Assembly (NCBI GenBank): GCA_002083515.1
Contig: LWDN01000059.1
Span: 1 to 49,795 of the forward strand
Source: Proteobacteria bacterium HN_bin10
Lineage (GTDB): Bacteria; Pseudomonadota; Alphaproteobacteria; Caulobacterales; Aquidulcibacteraceae
Length of the DNA: 49,795 nucleotides
Direction of reading: 5' to 3'
Numbering within the stretch: the first letter of the stretch is position 1; every line of letters begins with the position of its first letter. Positions 47,946-49,795 of the stretch are shown here, piece by piece. The notes under the pieces are model-generated. The model had not been told where the DNA came from, searched no databases, and saw only the letters and a list, made by a program, of their open reading frames with translations. Made by a program: the position numbers and the translations under genes.

Positions 47946-49039
47946 TCCTTGAACGCGGCGCGCGCCAAAGCCGCGTAGCCGCCGGGCAGCGACGCCGCTT
48001 GGCCATCGAGTTCAAGTTCGGTGAGCGCCGCCGCCACCGCGCCGGCGGGCGTCTCCAGCAGGCGCGCCAAGTCGTTGACGTGGATGGGCGTCGGCGAGAG
48101 CAGCGCGGCGACCTTCTTGGGCAAGCCCGGCGGGAGCGGCGCGGTTTCGGTGTCCGCAAACAAGGGTCCAGCCGAAAGCGGCCGCAGCGGCGGCGCGCTC
48201 TCGCCGAGCGCTGCGATCACGTCGCTGGCGTCTTCGATCAAAGTCGCGCCTTGCTTGATCAGCGCGTTCGATCCCCGTGCGCGCGGATCGACCGGCGAGC
48301 CGGGCGCGGCCATCACGTCGCGCCCCTGATCGGCGGCGGCGCGGGCGGTGATGAGCGAGCCGGAACGCAGCGCCGCTTCGATAATGACGACCGCGCGCGA
48401 GACGCCGGAAATGATCGAGTTGCGGCGGGGAAAATCGCGCGCACGCGGAACGCTGCCGAGCGGGGCTTCGGAAATGACGGCGCCGCGTTCGCACAGGGCG
48501 TCGTGCAGTTTCAGATTTTGCGGCGGATAGGGATGATCGAGGCCGCCGGCGAGCACGCCGACAGTGCCGGTGGCGAGCGCGCCGCGATGGGCGGCGGCGT
48601 CGACCCCGCGCGCGAGACCGGAGACGATTGCGTAGCCGGCCGCGCCCAGATCGGCGGCGAGGCGCTCCGCGAATAAGAGCGCCGAGCCCGAGCCCTCGCG
48701 CGAACCGACAATGGCGATGGTCGGCGCCTTCAGCCATTTCGCATCGCCGCGCAGCGCGATGACAGGCGGCGGCGCGTCGAGCTGCGCCAGCAGCGGCGGA
48801 TAATCGGGCTCGCAGCAGGCGATGAGCCGGCCGCCAAGCGCTTCGACGCCCTCGATCTCGGCGTGTGCGCGTTCTTCCGGCGGCGCCGAGAGGTTCGACA
48901 CGCGCGGCAATGCTTCGAGCGCGGCGGCGGCGGTGCGGAAGCGGGCGATGAGGCGGTGAAACGTAAGCGGGCCGATCCGTGGCGTGCGCGCCAGCCGCGT
49001 CCAGGCGATCAGCTCAGGACGCGACAGCGTACGCGTCAT
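47942..49039 (-). CDS. dprA: DNA-processing protein DprA
   Basis: DprA loads RecA on incoming single-stranded DNA in transformation; it is also kept in species not known to be competent. The ATG at 49039 gives 365 residues. The N-terminal helix-hairpin-helix-like part (LIAWTRLARTPRIGPLTFHR) leads to the Rossmann core: AIVGSREGSGSALLFAERLA, VSGLARGVDAAAHRGAL, GGLDHPYPPQN, FPRRNSIISGVSRAVVIIEA. A winged-helix tail ends the protein. It overlaps plsY by 4 bases (ATGA). Confidence 0.95.
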   Translation of the reverse strand: MTRTLSRPELIAWTRLARTPRIGPLTFHRLIARFRTAAAALEALPRVSNLSAPPEERAHAEIEGVEALGGRLIACCEPDYPPLLAQLDAPPPVIALRGDAKWLKAPTIAIVGSREGSGSALLFAERLAADLGAAGYAIVSGLARGVDAAAHRGALATGTVGVLAGGLDHPYPPQNLKLHDALCERGAVISEAPLGSVPRARDFPRRNSIISGVSRAVVIIEAALRSGSLITARAAADQGRDVMAAPGSPVDPRARGSNALIKQGATLIEDASDVIAALGESAPPLRPLSAGPLFADTETAPLPPGLPKKVAALLSPTPIHVNDLARLLETPAGAVAAALTELELDGQAASLPGGYAALARAAFKD

Positions 49040-49755
49040 GCTTCCGGCTTGGGTTCGGCTGCGGCCATCGGCTCGGGCGCTGCAGGCGCGACGACGGCTG
49101 GTGTCTCCAGTTCGGACTCGCTCTTCTTCTTGTCGCCAATGCGCGGTTCAGTCCCGGCGCGCAGGCGCGCGATATTGGCCCGGTGGCGCCAGAAGATCAG
49201 CGCCGCCAACACCAGCGTAAAGACGATCTCTTCCCAGCTGAACCCGGCGACCAGCGCCATCAGCGGCGCAATGGCGGCCGCGCAGAGCGCGGCAAGCGAC
49301 GACATGCGGAACATCGTCGCCACCGCGAGCCAGGTGACGCCGGCGATGATGCCGACGGGCCAGGGTCCCGCGAACAAGACGCCGAAGAAAGTGGCGACGC
49401 CCTTGCCGCCCTTGAACTTGAGCCACACCGGATAGCAATGGCCGATGAAGGCCGCCGCGCCCGCGATCAGGCCGGCCTGATAGGCGGTGTTCTCGTTCAC
49501 CGCCGCACCGCCAAGCCATGCGGTCAGCGCCTTGAAGATCAGCAACGCCAGGCCCGCCTTACCGGCGTCGAGCAGAAGCGTGGCGAGCGCCAGATCCTTG
49601 CGGCCTGTACGCAGCACGTTGGTCGCGCCGATATTGCCGGAGCCGATGTCGCGGATGTCGCCCAGGCCCGCGGCGCGCGTCAGCACCAGACCGAACGGGA
49701 TCGAGCCCAGGAGATAGCCGCCGACGCCGGCCAGAACGAAAAACAGCATTGCCAC
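49036..49755 (-). CDS. plsY: Glycerol-3-phosphate acyltransferase PlsY
   Basis: PlsY moves the acyl group of acyl-phosphate to glycerol-3-phosphate, the first step of phospholipid synthesis. A GTG at 49755, with AGGAAG 8 bases before, gives 239 residues; an ATG at 49749 is the alternative. The protein has about five membrane helices. The active-site motifs are GSGNIGATNVLR and KFKGGKGVATFFG, with GHCYPVWL between them. A C-terminal Pro/Ala/Glu-rich tail of about 35 residues is longer than usual. It is translationally coupled to dprA. Confidence 0.95.
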   Translation of the reverse strand: MAMLFFVLAGVGGYLLGSIPFGLVLTRAAGLGDIRDIGSGNIGATNVLRTGRKDLALATLLLDAGKAGLALLIFKALTAWLGGAAVNENTAYQAGLIAGAAAFIGHCYPVWLKFKGGKGVATFFGVLFAGPWPVGIIAGVTWLAVATMFRMSSLAALCAAAIAPLMALVAGFSWEEIVFTLVLAALIFWRHRANIARLRAGTEPRIGDKKKSESELETPAVVAPAAPEPMAAAEPKPEA

Positions 49756-49795
49756 GGCGCGCTTCCTAACAGGCTAGTGTGGCGTCTCGCAATTG

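Overview
The window looks like a piece of a high-GC alphaproteobacterial chromosome, most like the Caulobacterales/Hyphomonadaceae. The basis is: a divK-pleD cell-cycle pair, the F1-ATPase zeta subunit (DUF1476 family), the gene set dnaN / dnaA / rpsT / enoyl-CoA hydratase / mutM / ubiE-ubiB / coaBC / dut, a zinc-ribbon DinB, and a candidate CtrA site (TTAA-N7-TTAA). I cannot name a species. No tRNA, rRNA, CRISPR array or intact insertion sequence was recognised.

Layout. 1-4.1 kb: replication genes on the minus strand (dnaN, cut by the window edge, dnaA, rpsT, enoyl-CoA hydratase). 4.2-11.1 kb: mutM and a coupled hypothetical gene, then a plus-strand run ubiE-ubiB-coaBC, a DUF6481 gene and dut. 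11.2-19.7 kb: a ThiF/MoeB-like E1 enzyme with a DUF6624 gene, an alpha/beta hydrolase, a PhoD phosphatase, a GH13 alpha-glucosidase, and a DUF2946-like gene followed by a ZnuD-like TonB receptor (probable metal uptake). 19.8-21.4 kb: a small accessory patch with vapBC, a PIN-domain remnant and a duplicated gene tail. 21.4-29.0 kb: purine genes (purQ, purS, purC, purB) interrupted by a plus-strand block with a pstS-like lipoprotein. 29-32.7 kb: MFS transporter, radC, map and a secreted protein. 32.7-34.0 kb: a scar-like accessory patch with the 3' end of a TNT-type toxin gene, its probable immunity gene and a transposase fragment. 34-42.3 kb: pleD, divK, a ROK sugar kinase, dinB, a RidA-family gene, a COG3146-type acyltransferase, an amino-acid permease and a secreted protein. 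42.3-49.8 kb: rnr, topA, dprA and plsY.

The most unusual gene is dnaA. It has the full DnaA architecture and sits next to dnaN, but it lacks the usual first Walker A glycine, the Box VII arginines including the arginine finger, and the arginine of the GGRDHTT signature. The most unusual non-coding content is a dense set of short palindromic elements between genes: six copies of a GGACCGCCGGC-ended family of about 90-140 bp, a GGAGCGCG family (one copy nested inside a member of the first), two CTCGCCC-ended elements, GTGTGTCACC elements, and a large nested palindrome upstream of dut. The GTGTGTCACC motif lies exactly where both the toxin fragment and the transposase fragment are cut off.
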